Assembly: GCF_030317105.1 (NCBI RefSeq)
Contig: NZ_JASZYG010000018.1
Span: 1 to 64,000 of the forward strand
Direction of reading: 5' to 3'
Origin: Variovorax brevis
GTDB taxonomy: Bacteria; Pseudomonadota; Gammaproteobacteria; Burkholderiales; Burkholderiaceae_C
Length of the DNA: 64,000 bases
The notes beneath the pieces were generated by a model. That model was given only the letters and a program-made list of their open reading frames with translations. It was not told where the DNA came from and ran no database searches. A program made the translations under genes and the position numbers. Below, one piece after another: positions 34,313 through 42,155 of this stretch (position 1 is its first letter; each line of letters starts with the position of its first letter).

Positions 34313-34642
34313 TCAGCTCTCCTCGGGCAGCTCGATGCCGTCCAGCTTGGAGGTGCGCAGCAGCACGTTGTGCAGCTTGGCGATCTGGCGTTGCAGCTTC
34401 TTGACCTGCGCCGGCGGGGGCGGGCGCGTGTACGCGTTGAAGTAGTAGTTCATCGTGCCGTCGCAGCCGTGCGCCTGGCGCAGGGCCGCGAGCGCGATCT
34501 CCGCAGCTGCGGTCTTGTAGGTGTGTCCGCCGATCAGGGGCATGGTGGTTTCCTCGGGTGGTCGGACGTGCTTGCCAAGCCCGAACATGAAATCAAAGTG
34601 GTCCTCGAGCCACTCCTCGCTCTTGCCGGGGTGGTCGGCCAT
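34313..34642 (-). CDS. Phage protein, 109 aa
   Basis: No recognised domain. The C-terminal half has a short coiled coil (PAQVKKLQRQIAKLHNVLL). The start could be the ATG at 34642 or an internal ATG at 34543 (MPLIGGHTYK). It lies 1 bp from the next gene. Confidence 0.6.
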   Translation of the reverse strand: MADHPGKSEEWLEDHFDFMFGLGKHVRPPEETTMPLIGGHTYKTAAAEIALAALRQAHGCDGTMNYYFNAYTRPPPPAQVKKLQRQIAKLHNVLLRTSKLDGIELPEES

Positions 34643-34646
34643 GGCA

Positions 34647-34961
34647 TCACTCCGGTGCTTGTGTTGCGAAGTCCGCCAGCTCCAGCGCGCGGTTCATCGT
34701 GAAGCGGAACTGCCCCACTTCGCCGCGCACGTCGAGCGCGGAGGCGCAGCCGTTCTTGTCGAGCTCCATGCGCTGCTCGGGGTCGAAGCGCTTCGTGCGC
34801 TCTTCCTGCATGCCCAGGAACAATTGCGTCGTGCGGCGCGTGAAGACGAAGCCCTCGGGTTCGTTGCCGCCCGAGACGGTCGAATGCGTGACGCGAGAGC
34901 CGTTGACGAAGACGTGGTCCGCCGTCTCGACGGCTTCGCGCAGGGCGAGGGTGATGGCCAT
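34647..34961 (-). CDS. Phage protein, 104 aa
   Basis: A beta-rich small protein (HVFVNGSRVTHSTVSGGNE, GFVFTRRTTQLFLG). Unknown function. The ATG at 34961 is chosen (MAITLALREAVETAD), 1 bp from the stop of the preceding gene. Confidence 0.65.
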   Translation of the reverse strand: MAITLALREAVETADHVFVNGSRVTHSTVSGGNEPEGFVFTRRTTQLFLGMQEERTKRFDPEQRMELDKNGCASALDVRGEVGQFRFTMNRALELADFATQAPE

Positions 34962-34962
34962 G

Positions 34963-35277
34963 TCAGGGTCCTTCCTTCTTGGGCAGCGCCTCGCCGAGCG
35001 CCCAGTGGTAGCCGCCGGCGCTCGACATGACCAGGGGCACGACGTGGCGCGGCGCATAGTGGCAATGCGGGCAGCGGTAGGTGCGCCCGGGCTTGTAGTC
35101 CCAGCTGTAGTCGTCCGCGGCGATGCCCAGCGCCTCGAAGATGTTCACCGGCTGGTTGCAGCCCGGGTTCGGGCAGGGCGAGGGGTGCGAGTGCATCACC
35201 ACGATGTAGCGGTGCTGCTGCTCAATGCGCCCGAGCAGCTTCGGGTCCGTCGCCAGGAGGTCGGTATTTGTCTTCAC
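34963..35277 (-). CDS. Phage zinc-ribbon-like protein, 104 aa
   Basis: The start GTG at 35277 overlaps the stop of the VWA protein (GTGA). Two Cys pairs (CPNPGC and CPHCHYAP) are spaced as a possible zinc ribbon. Unknown role; its coupling to the VWA gene suggests a related function. Confidence 0.6.
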   Translation of the reverse strand: MKTNTDLLATDPKLLGRIEQQHRYIVVMHSHPSPCPNPGCNQPVNIFEALGIAADDYSWDYKPGRTYRCPHCHYAPRHVVPLVMSSAGGYHWALGEALPKKEGP

Positions 35278-36389
35278 ACCTTGATCCGAATCGTTTCGCC
35301 AATGGGCCCCTTGACGTCCGTGGTGGCGCACCACAGGACGGGGAAGTCCACGTGCGACGGAAAGCCGCCGTACATGTCGGTGAGGTAGACCAGGCACTCG
35401 GGCTCGTGGCCCTTGTCGCGCAGCCAGTTGAAGGGAGGGTTGAAGTCGGTGCCGCCACCGCCGTGCATGTCGAAGTGCAGCACGTCGTTCGCGCCGAACT
35501 CGTCCACGTGGTTCACGCGCGCGTCGCAGTAGATGACGAAGAGCTTCTCGGGGCGCACGGTGGCGTGGATCGCGGTGATCTCGCCGCCGAAGGCCGTGAG
35601 GGTGGGCTTGTCGATCGAGCCCGAGGTGTCGATGGCCACGGCCATCACGCCCATGTTCTCGCTGTACAGGGTGGGCAGGTAGAAGCCCTGGCTCAGGTGG
35701 CGCTTGTTGGGGCGCATCCAGCTGTAGTCGTTCTTGGAGATCTGCGTCACGAAGCGCTGCAGCTGCTCGCGCCAGTTGACCTGCGGCGCGGTGAGCTCGT
35801 CGATGAAGCGCTTCATCGCATCGGGCAGGGTGCCCTGCGCCTTGGCGGCCTGCGCGGCCTGCACGGTGGCCACCTTCCACTCGACGTCCTGGAGGTCCTG
35901 GTCGGCCGGGTCGCCGTCCATCACGTCGCACAGCGAGTCGTCGTCGCCGTCGTCACCGTCGGGCAGGAGGCTGTAGATGTGGTCGGCCGACATGTTCTTG
36001 AAGGCCGGCTCGATGAGCCAGCCCTTGCCCAGCTCGAAGCCCGAGTCTTCCAGCACCTGGTTGATGACGTAGTCGCCGGCGCTGTTCCACTTGCCCGGGT
36101 TGCGCCCGTTGCGCCGTCCGATGTGCTCGAACACGCAGTGCATGACCTCATGCGCGAGGGCCGACTTCGTGACGGCCGGGGTCATCGACAGGATGAACGG
36201 GGGGTCGTAGAAGACGCGCTTGCCGTCCACCGCCAGGGTGGGCGTTTTCTTGCGCGCGATCAGGCGTGCCTTCATGTCCTCGGGCATTTCCTTGAGCTCC
36301 AGGCGCAGCGCGAGCATGCCGAAGAAGCCGTGGTCCAGGATCAGGCCGGAACGCGCGTGGGTGATCTGCGTGAGGGATTCTCGATTCAT
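35274..36389 (-). CDS. DUF2201-type metallopeptidase-like/VWA protein
   Basis: 371 residues with two parts. The first has a zincin motif H80-E-V-M-H84 and the second a VWA-like fold with a MIDAS start D254-TSGS and GGGGTDF (about 315). This is the DUF2201_N plus DUF2201 (CobT-like) layout. Such proteins commonly act with a MoxR/CobS-type AAA ATPase; one is encoded at 39248-40270. A motif cluster with a parS-like palindrome lies 11 bp upstream. Confidence 0.8.
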   Translation of the reverse strand: MNRESLTQITHARSGLILDHGFFGMLALRLELKEMPEDMKARLIARKKTPTLAVDGKRVFYDPPFILSMTPAVTKSALAHEVMHCVFEHIGRRNGRNPGKWNSAGDYVINQVLEDSGFELGKGWLIEPAFKNMSADHIYSLLPDGDDGDDDSLCDVMDGDPADQDLQDVEWKVATVQAAQAAKAQGTLPDAMKRFIDELTAPQVNWREQLQRFVTQISKNDYSWMRPNKRHLSQGFYLPTLYSENMGVMAVAIDTSGSIDKPTLTAFGGEITAIHATVRPEKLFVIYCDARVNHVDEFGANDVLHFDMHGGGGTDFNPPFNWLRDKGHEPECLVYLTDMYGGFPSHVDFPVLWCATTDVKGPIGETIRIKV

Positions 36390-36399
36390 GGGTTTTTCC

Positions 36400-36436
36400 T
36401 TAGATCGTTTCACGTGAAACGTTAGAACTTAGATTA
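36400..36436. promoter_or_regulatory. TCTAA/TTAGA motif enclosing a palindrome, site d
   Basis: In gene direction: CTAATCTAAGT-TCTAAC, then the 16-bp palindrome of 36406-36421, then GATCTAA. It lies 11 bp upstream of the DUF2201 gene. It is the only site of the family split by another palindrome. Confidence 0.5.
36406..36421. promoter_or_regulatory. parS-like palindrome
   Basis: CGTTTCACGTGAAACG is a perfect 16-bp palindrome. Its inner 14 bp equal the core of the chromosomal ParB site (TGTTTCACGTGAAACA); only the outermost base pair differs. It may be bound by host ParB or a related protein. Confidence 0.6.
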
Positions 36437-36601
36437 GTTGGCGAGCTTGAGCTTGCGCGCCTTGGCGAACACGGCCTCCGCGGCCTTGATGGCGGCGGTG
36501 AGCTCGGGCCCGGGTGTCTCGGGGAAACTCATCAGCGTGGCGGCGTTCCACACGGTGTCGTGGAAGTGCAGGCGTTTCGGTTCGGGGTCTTTGGCGGGCA
36601 T
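36434..36601 (-). CDS. Small phage protein, 55 aa
   Basis: MPAKDPEPKRLHFHDTVWN, then a helical Ala/Lys-rich end (AIKAAEAVFAKARKLKLAN). It lies directly between two motif clusters (sites d and e) and is preceded by site e at about 30 bp. Unknown function. Confidence 0.55.
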   Translation of the reverse strand: MPAKDPEPKRLHFHDTVWNAATLMSFPETPGPELTAAIKAAEAVFAKARKLKLAN

Positions 36602-36626
36602 GTCCTCGCGACCCGTTGCAGGTCGA

Positions 36627-36806
36627 TCATAGAGCGAAGATAGAAGTTAGAACAAGAGGCCCTAGTTGTCGAATCAGATGGGCGCTTGCACCAGGGCGCG
36701 CTGCACTCCACTCGGGGTAGTGCGCGCGCAGCAGCAGCGTGATCTCGTCGATCTCTTCCTGGCGCGGTTGCAGGCAGTTGTAGCGCGGGTTGTTTCGCTC
36801 TTGCAT
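36627..36806 (-). CDS. Small phage protein, 59 aa
   Basis: It begins MQERNNPRYNCLQPRQEEID; the ATG shares a base with the stop of the upstream gene (TGATG). The last ten codons overlap motif site e. Unknown function. Confidence 0.55.
   Translation of the reverse strand: MQERNNPRYNCLQPRQEEIDEITLLLRAHYPEWSAARPGASAHLIRQLGPLVLTSIFAL
36631..36652. promoter_or_regulatory. TCTAA/TTAGA motif, site e
   Basis: In gene direction TTCTAACTT-CT-ATCTTCGCTCT, 30 bp upstream of the gene starting at 36601 and inside the 3' end of the preceding gene. A weaker match of the family. Confidence 0.35.
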
Positions 36807-37300
36807 CAGGCCGTGAGCTCCAGCTCCATGCCGTCTTGCTTGAAGACGGCGCCGGGGTTTGCCTTGGCGAAAGCCAGTGCGGCCGGGCGGTCCGTGGTGT
36901 CGTACACCACGGTTCCGTTCACCTCGACGGTGAAGACCCGGTCGTGGAAGTCGTCGCTCTGCGCGAAGAAGGCGGCGGAGACTTCCTTGAGCTTGGCGAC
37001 GAACTCTTCGTCGGAAGCGTTGAGGTTCTGCGCCACCCACACGCCCACGACCTCGGTCACTTCGTAGGCGTACACGCCCGGGAAGTCCTGCTCCTTGTCG
37101 AGGGTCTTGAGGTAGTCGTACACGAGCACCGCCTTCTGGGCGCACAACTCGGTCAGGGCCATGTGGCCGCCGATCTCGTCCAGCATGCCGGCGTTGCCGC
37201 CGCGGTTCATCATGTTCAGGTAGCTGTCGGCGCCCTGCACCAGGTAGACCGCATTGAAGGCGACCTCCCTGGCGAGGTCGTTGGCATCGTCGCGGTTCAT
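36806..37300 (-). CDS. Phage protein, 164 aa
   Basis: An acidic protein, mainly helical (MNRDDANDLAREVAFNAVYL), with a beta-rich C-terminus (RVFTVEVNGTVVYDTTDRPA). Not recognised. Its start overlaps the stop of the DUF3150 gene (ATGA). Confidence 0.65.
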   Translation of the reverse strand: MNRDDANDLAREVAFNAVYLVQGADSYLNMMNRGGNAGMLDEIGGHMALTELCAQKAVLVYDYLKTLDKEQDFPGVYAYEVTEVVGVWVAQNLNASDEEFVAKLKEVSAAFFAQSDDFHDRVFTVEVNGTVVYDTTDRPAALAFAKANPGAVFKQDGMELELTA

Positions 37301-38136
37301 GCGTTCTCCGCCGCAAAAGGCATGTTGGCCAGGATGGCGTCGGCCGCGTCGGCGATCTTCTTGCGCGCATCGGGCGAGTCGCGCAGGGTCTGCGGATCGA
37401 CCAGCATCGCGGCCACTTCCTGTTCGAGGCGCGTGATGTCCGGGTCGTTGGTGATGTTCAGGCCCGACAGGACGCCCACCAGGTCGCGTGCGTTCTCGAT
37501 CAGGGTGTCGTAGATGCGCGGCTTTTCCTTGCTGCAGGTCTCGCTGATGCGCTTGACCACCTCCTGCACGCGCGAGTAGCAGTCCTTGACGGCCTTGGCC
37601 TGGCGCTGGCTCACGGCCTGCGTGATCGACTTCTGGATCTCGTCCTTGGCGTCCTCGGCCAGGTCGACGCGGAAGTCATGCGCGGCGGGCACCGGCATGA
37701 ACTCGATGTCGATCGAGAACTTGTCGGCGATCTCGTAGGCCTTGGGGTAGTCGTCGGGCTTGAACATGGTGTTCAGGCGCACGCTCGCGTCCTGCACGAG
37801 CCTGGGGTAGATGGCCAGGAAGTCCTGCACGCGCTTGCTGAACTCGGCCTTGAACTTGCGGATCTCGGCGCTGTACTCCATGAAGAGCATGGAGGGGAGG
37901 AGCCGCTGGCCCTTGTCGGTCCACGGCAGCGTGCGCTGGTAGTGGTAGGTGCGCAGCTCACCGGCGAGCTTCATCAGCGGCTCCAGGTGGGCCTTGTCGA
38001 TGAGCGCCTTGTTGAAGCGCCCGGCGTCGTGCGCGCCGTGGCTTTTCTCGACCTCGGCCGAGACTTTCTTGTCGTGCTTCTGGGCGGTCCAGATCGAGAT
38101 CGACAGGTCCGCAAGCATTGCTTTGGCTTGGATCAT
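37297..38136 (-). CDS. DUF3150-type protein
   Basis: 279 residues, largely helical. The N-terminus (MLADLSISIWTAQKHDKKVS, EVEKSHGAHDAGRFNKALI) and the central DYPKAYEIADKFSIDIEFMP plus PAAHDFRVDL match the DUF3150 pattern. DUF3150 genes are often found beside CobS-like AAA and CobT-like VWA genes in phages; both partners are present here. It is coupled by ATGA to genes on both sides. Confidence 0.7.
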   Translation of the reverse strand: MIQAKAMLADLSISIWTAQKHDKKVSAEVEKSHGAHDAGRFNKALIDKAHLEPLMKLAGELRTYHYQRTLPWTDKGQRLLPSMLFMEYSAEIRKFKAEFSKRVQDFLAIYPRLVQDASVRLNTMFKPDDYPKAYEIADKFSIDIEFMPVPAAHDFRVDLAEDAKDEIQKSITQAVSQRQAKAVKDCYSRVQEVVKRISETCSKEKPRIYDTLIENARDLVGVLSGLNITNDPDITRLEQEVAAMLVDPQTLRDSPDARKKIADAADAILANMPFAAENA

Positions 38137-38339
38137 TTGCTCTCCTTCGGGTTGTAGGTTTCGGGTTTGCGACGGCCCATCAGGCGCTCCACCGCGTACC
38201 ACTGGCGGAACTCTTCGAGGATCTCGGGGTGGTTCAGGCAGTTGGCGATCGGGTAGGTGTAGGCGCGCTGGTTGCGTTGGCGCCAGGCCACGAACGCGGT
38301 GGACATGTCCGGGGTCCAGTTGGGGATCGGGCGGCTCAT
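38133..38339 (-). CDS. Small phage protein A of tandem set, 68 aa
   Basis: MSRPIPNWTPDMSTAFVAWR through WYAVERLMGRRKPE. It is the last of five small genes joined by ATGA overlaps. It carries a divergent form of the common tail (ERLMG), followed by a 12-residue extension. Confidence 0.6.
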   Translation of the reverse strand: MSRPIPNWTPDMSTAFVAWRQRNQRAYTYPIANCLNHPEILEEFRQWYAVERLMGRRKPETYNPKESK

Positions 38340-38545
38340 CGCGTGAGCCTCTTCTCGCCCCAGTACCGGAGCCAGTCTTCCCACTGGTTGAAGGCCAGCG
38401 GCACGCCCTTCTGCGCGAGCTTGCGGCAGCGCTTGTAGTCGTGCTCGACCATGTCGACGTGGCGCGTCACGCAGTAGTCGGCCACGAACGCGTTCCAGGC
38501 GCGCAGCAGCTCCAGCGCGCGATCGAAATCCATCGGGGCGGTCAT
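38336..38545 (-). CDS. Small phage protein B of tandem set, 69 aa
   Basis: MTAPMDFDRALELLRAWNAF through WLRYWGEKRLTR. It shares AQKGVP with gene C (AQKGMP) and the R-L-T tail. Codons AAG-AGG-CTC of the tail also form a Shine-Dalgarno for the next gene. Confidence 0.62.
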   Translation of the reverse strand: MTAPMDFDRALELLRAWNAFVADYCVTRHVDMVEHDYKRCRKLAQKGVPLAFNQWEDWLRYWGEKRLTR

Positions 38546-38751
38546 TGGGTCAGCCTCCGGTAGGCCTTGTAGGTCTCGAAGTCGGCCAGCAGCACCTTGG
38601 CGGCCGGCATGCCCTTCTGGGCGTCCTTGCGCACCTCGTCCAGCGGGTAGACGAAGTCGTTCCACAGCTCTTGCTCGCGCTTTTCCTTGGCGCGCTCGCG
38701 GGCGTAGCGCTGCCAGAAGTCGGTGCCCGCCAGGATCGGGATCTGGATCAT
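38542..38751 (-). CDS. Small phage protein C of tandem set, 69 aa
   Basis: MIQIPILAGTDFWQRYARER, a charged helix, and the tail YKAYRRLTQ. CGG-AGG-CTG in the tail makes GGAGG nine bases before the next ATG. It is related to gene B by the AQKG[MV]P segment. Confidence 0.62.
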   Translation of the reverse strand: MIQIPILAGTDFWQRYARERAKEKREQELWNDFVYPLDEVRKDAQKGMPAAKVLLADFETYKAYRRLTQ

Positions 38752-38960
38752 TTGCCGGTCAGCCTCTTGATGGCGTAGTGCACCTCGAACTGCTCGCGCC
38801 AGTAGGCGAAGTTGTCCGGGAAGTTGGCGATGAAGAAGTAGTCATTGGGCGGGCGGTGCGCTGTTGGGACGCCGGTGATGTTCACGCTCTGGGCCCAGCG
38901 CTTGTACGCCCGTGCCTTGCGCAGGTAGCCAGTCGGATCGCTTGCGGGTGTGGTGTTCAT
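38748..38960 (-). CDS. Small phage protein D of tandem set, 70 aa
   Basis: MNTTPASDPTGYLRKARAYK, an aromatic middle (PPNDYFFIANFPDNFAYWRE) and the tail HYAIKRLTGK. The tail codons again give AAGAGG before the next start. Confidence 0.62.
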   Translation of the reverse strand: MNTTPASDPTGYLRKARAYKRWAQSVNITGVPTAHRPPNDYFFIANFPDNFAYWREQFEVHYAIKRLTGK

Positions 38961-39238
38961 CGCGTCATGCGCCGGTAGGCGAGTTCGGTGCGAAAGCGCG
39001 TCATCTGCTCGATGCCGTCGGCCAGCCCCGCTTCCTCGCGCGCTTGCGCAAGGGCGATCTGGAAGCCCGCCGTCTGCGCGCCCATGAGCTGGTTCCACAC
39101 GCTGCAGTGCTCGGTCTTGTAGACGCCGGATTTCAGGATGTCCAGGGCGCGCGTCGTGAGCCAGTTCTCCCCGTGTGCGATGGCAGTGGCCACGTCGTGG
39201 TTCGACGGGTTGCCGGGCATGGTGAAGGGCTGGTCCAC
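38957..39238 (-). CDS. Small phage protein E of tandem set, 93 aa
   Basis: First gene of the set. The GTG at 39238 (seven bases after AAGGA) or an ATG at 39220 (MPGNPSNHD) is the start. It ends ELAYRRMTR, the tail shared by the set. Function is unknown; all five follow the AAA ATPase gene and precede DUF3150. Confidence 0.62.
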   Translation of the reverse strand: MDQPFTMPGNPSNHDVATAIAHGENWLTTRALDILKSGVYKTEHCSVWNQLMGAQTAGFQIALAQAREEAGLADGIEQMTRFRTELAYRRMTR

Positions 39239-39247
39239 GGCGTGTCC

Positions 39248-40270
39248 TTACATCAGCACCGCTTGGTTTTCCGCCACCCACTTCGTGAAGGCGGTGGTCT
39301 GCGCGACGTCGGGCTTGGCCAGCAAGGTCGAGCGCAGGAAGAGGACCTGGTACTCGGTGGTCATGCGGGTCACGTACTTCAGCACGCGGTCGACGTTTTG
39401 CGGCGTGGTCTTCTTGTCGAGGGCCGTGCAGATGGCGTACATGGCGGCCGGCGAGGAGGGCAGGTCAGTGCGTTCGGGCGCGATCAGGATCTGGTCGATC
39501 GAGGGCAGGTCCTTGGCGAGCTTGACGAAGGACTGGAACTCCGCGGCCGCGCCGTCGCCCACCGTGCCCTTGATGAGCTCGAACTCCACCAGGGGGTCGA
39601 GCTTGGAGTCGTAGATGCGGTCGACGAAGGCCCAGGTGCGGGGCGTCGGGAAGGCGCGCGGGTTCTGTGTCGCGTCGAATGCGTGCAGCAGGTTGGGCCG
39701 GAAGCGCATGAAGGCGCGCAGCATCGGCGAGATGTCGTGCTTGGTGGCCCAGTCGTACCAGTCGTCCATGTTGACGTCGAAGTCCAGGTGCACGAAGCGG
39801 TTGGCCAGCGGCGCTGGCTGCGCATGCACCACGCCGCGGTCGGTGGCGCGGTTGCCAGCGGCCACGATGGTCCAGTTCTTCGGGAGCACGTAGTCGCCGA
39901 TGCGGCGGTCCAGCGTGAGCTGGTAGCCGCCGGCCTGCGTGGCCTGCAGGGCGGTGTTCATCTCGTCCAGGAACAGCACGCCGTAGCTCTCGTTGGCCAC
40001 GACCTTGTTGCCCTTCTTGACGTGCATGGGCGGCAGGAAGTTGGGCGGCACCCATTCCATGACGTTGAGCTCCTTGTTCACCACGGGGAAGCCCTTCATG
40101 TCCACCGGGTCCATCAGCGACAGGCGCGTGTCGCGCAGCTCGTACTCCATCTCGGCGGCGATCTGGCGCATGACGTCGGACTTGCCGGCGCCGGGCGGGC
40201 CCCAGATGAAGCAGGGCTGCTGGATGGCGATCAGGTGCTTGACCGCGCTGATGATTGACGAAGGCTTCAT
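39248..40270 (-). CDS. CobS/MoxR-like AAA+ ATPase
   Basis: 340 residues. Walker A GPPGAGKS (24-31), Walker B GVLFLDEM (about 96-103), sensor AAGNRATD and an arginine-finger-like ANRF are visible, as in the MoxR/CobS branch of AAA+ proteins. It is likely a chaperone-like remodeller working with the DUF2201 VWA protein. Motif site f lies 10 bp upstream of its ATG. Confidence 0.83.
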   Translation of the reverse strand: MKPSSIISAVKHLIAIQQPCFIWGPPGAGKSDVMRQIAAEMEYELRDTRLSLMDPVDMKGFPVVNKELNVMEWVPPNFLPPMHVKKGNKVVANESYGVLFLDEMNTALQATQAGGYQLTLDRRIGDYVLPKNWTIVAAGNRATDRGVVHAQPAPLANRFVHLDFDVNMDDWYDWATKHDISPMLRAFMRFRPNLLHAFDATQNPRAFPTPRTWAFVDRIYDSKLDPLVEFELIKGTVGDGAAAEFQSFVKLAKDLPSIDQILIAPERTDLPSSPAAMYAICTALDKKTTPQNVDRVLKYVTRMTTEYQVLFLRSTLLAKPDVAQTTAFTKWVAENQAVLM

Positions 40271-40279
40271 GTGTCCACC

Positions 40280-40307
40280 TTAGATAGAAGTTAGAGGTTA
40301 GATTAGA
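40280..40307. promoter_or_regulatory. TCTAA/TTAGA motif, site f
   Basis: In gene direction TCTAATCTAACC-TCTAACTT-CT-ATCTAA, 10 bp before the AAA ATPase start. A strong member of the family. Confidence 0.55.
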
Positions 40308-40518
40308 AAGGACAGGGCGCACCTTGCGGGTGTGCTTGCGCCCGGGGTTCGCCCAGGAGCTCGTCCCAGTCCCGGCGGATGCAACCACCGGAGCCGGGGC
40401 GATGGGGGAAGTGGTAGCCGTGGCCGCAGTCGCACACCTTGTGGCCGGTCTTGGCAACGTGCTTGAGCATGGCGATCCAGCTCACGCGCCGGGTGCGGCA
40501 TTCGGGGCATCGGACCAT
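40303..40518 (-). CDS. Phage zinc-binding small protein, 71 aa
   Basis: MVRCPECRTRRVSWIAMLKH with Cys pairs CPEC and CDCG plus HGYHFPHR and GGC, a likely zinc site. It overlaps the HNH gene 5' to it by 37 bp, and its 3' end reaches motif site f. Unknown role. Confidence 0.58.
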   Translation of the reverse strand: MVRCPECRTRRVSWIAMLKHVAKTGHKVCDCGHGYHFPHRPGSGGCIRRDWDELLGEPRAQAHPQGAPCPF

Positions 40519-40871
40519 GGCAGCTCCTCTTGCTGGCCCCACATACCGGGCCAGTGGTTGTTGGACTTTCGGATGTTCTCCACCAGGGGCAGCACGCACA
40601 GGTTGTTCTGCACGTGCAGGCCGCACACCAGCGGATGGTTCATGGGCACGATGTGGTCCATGCTGTACTGCACGCCCGTCTCCAGGGTGAGGAACATGCG
40701 CGCCTTGTAGAGGTAGCTGACGGCGCCGCGGTCGTACCAGGGCGGGCGGCGGCTCTCCACCATGTCGCGCCGCTCCTGGCCGTTGTGCGGCTTGGGGGCG
40801 CGGCGCTTGGGGGTGGGTGCGAACAGGGGCCCTGAGCAGTGGCCGTCGAGCCCGAGCTCGAACTGGATCAC
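40482..40871 (-). CDS. HNH endonuclease-like protein
   Basis: 129 residues. The segment MDHIVPMNHPLVCGLHVQNN, followed by NIRKSNNHW, is the HNH pattern of phage restriction-like endonucleases (D-H-x-x-P, then H-V-x-x-N-L, then N). The start is a GTG at 40871. It may act in packaging or recombination, but terminase-linked HNH genes normally lie in the late region, which is missing here. Confidence 0.72.
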   Translation of the reverse strand: MIQFELGLDGHCSGPLFAPTPKRRAPKPHNGQERRDMVESRRPPWYDRGAVSYLYKARMFLTLETGVQYSMDHIVPMNHPLVCGLHVQNNLCVLPLVENIRKSNNHWPGMWGQQEELPWSDAPNAAPGA

Positions 40872-41045
40872 TTACTTGAAGTGGCGGTGGTCGGGGCCGT
40901 AGGTGATGACGTACACGAGGCCGCCGCCGGCTTGCGCGTTGCGTGCGTCGCGCTCCTTGCGGGCATCGGGTTTCGCACTGAAGAAGAGTTCGGCGACGGG
41001 CTTGTTGGTGCGGGTGTCGCGCAGTGCGAACAGACGAAGTTTCAT
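40872..41045 (-). CDS. Small phage protein, 57 aa
   Basis: MKLRLFALRDTRTNKPVAEL, ending TYGPDHRHFK; a short beta-rich protein seen in many phages as a hypothetical. Motif site g lies 24 bp upstream of its ATG. Confidence 0.6.
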   Translation of the reverse strand: MKLRLFALRDTRTNKPVAELFFSAKPDARKERDARNAQAGGGLVYVITYGPDHRHFK

Positions 41046-41068
41046 GGAATCCACTTGTAGAAATCGAA

Positions 41069-41092
41069 TTAGATCGAAGTTCGATATTAGAT
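41069..41092. promoter_or_regulatory. TCTAA/TTAGA motif, site g
   Basis: In gene direction ATCTAAT-ATCGAACTTCG-ATCTAA; the centre TCGAA-C-TTCGA is a variant dyad. It lies 24 bp upstream of the gene at 41045. Confidence 0.5.
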
Positions 41093-41299
41093 CACGGCTT
41101 GGGCCGAAGCGTCCTTGGGGCTTGGCGTGACGGCCATGGCGTTGTTGATCGAGGGTGCCAGGTCGACCACCTGCTGGCACCGCGCGTCGGACATCGTGAT
41201 GTGGCATTGCGCTTTGGGGAGGCCCATCGCCTTGGCCAGCATCACGTAGGCGGTGCGACAGCAGGAGCGCAGCAGCCAGATGCAAGTGCGAGCCGCCAT
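41087..41299 (-). pseudogene. C-terminal part of a DUF3268-like zinc-finger protein
   Basis: The text TAYVMLAKAMGLPKAQCHIT, then MSDARCQQVVDL, is the C-terminal half of DUF3268-type phage proteins. Their N-terminal zinc finger is missing, and sequence of a different kind begins near 41300. The 70-residue frame has an ATG but is probably a stump left by an insertion or deletion at that point. Confidence 0.5.
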
Positions 41300-42155
41300 T
41301 GAACCGTAGCTTCCACGATCACGACGTCCTGGGCACTCGATCAGCGCGCGGTCTCGCCTTGGATCCCATTAGACGGGGTCCTTGATCTGGGCGAAGACGC
41401 CCTGAAAGCGTCGGTTGCTCGCTGGATGGACCTAAGGGGTATCCGGATAGCTCCAGCTTCGGGCAGCACTGGATGCGCACACCCCAGCGCAGGTGGTCGG
41501 TGACGAACAGTCGGCGCGGGCACTCTTCACCGTGCGACAAACCAGCCGTTCACGTGTCGGCCTACTGCAGAATCTGGCGACCTCAAACGAAGCAGTTGGG
41601 ATCCGATCTCGCGGCATACGAAGTAATGTTCGCACTGATTCTGGAGCGTGCCGCTTCGCCCGTCCCGGCCATCGATGTCGCAGAGAGCCAAAAGTCGGAG
41701 AGTCGGGCGACTCAACACATTTGTGGACGCGAGACGTCGCGGATTTGCGCTACCTTGAGAAAGGTGAACGCCGAAACTTCAAATAGCGGATAGCCTTCTG
41801 CCCGAGCGTGTACGCTATCTCTTCCGTCGTGCTTTTATGGAAGAATTGCATCCCATTTGCGGTGCCTGTGGTGGTCCACTCTAGGGCAATTCGGAAGGTG
41901 CCATGCCCCTTGGCGGCGAAAGCATGGAACGAGCCGCGACGGCAGCGAGCTCCACAAAGTGACGCCAATTTTGACACATTCAGCGCCAGTGCTTCGTCCG
42001 TTAGCCCCAATGAGCTAGAGTTTGCGCTATGACAGGAACTGGGATACCGCTCCTTGGGCTCAATCCCACATGTTACTGGTGGGCACTTAAATCACGAAGA
42101 GCGTGCGTTTAGTTGTGCGTCGTTAGACATGGTCGGAAATATGAGGGTCTCGTAA
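41300..42155. other. 856-bp stretch, no firm gene
   Basis: The sequence becomes AT-richer and loses the phage gene pattern. A leftward frame at 41750-42010 (86 aa) is possible but has no recognisable feature. It probably belongs to the inserted segment that carries the two membrane-protein genes to the right. Confidence 0.4.

Noticed and set aside
41319..41635. Minus-strand frames of 60-73 codons with RLFVTDHLRWGVRIQCC-type text
   Set aside because: They may be a gene remnant, but no family was recognised and start signals are missing.
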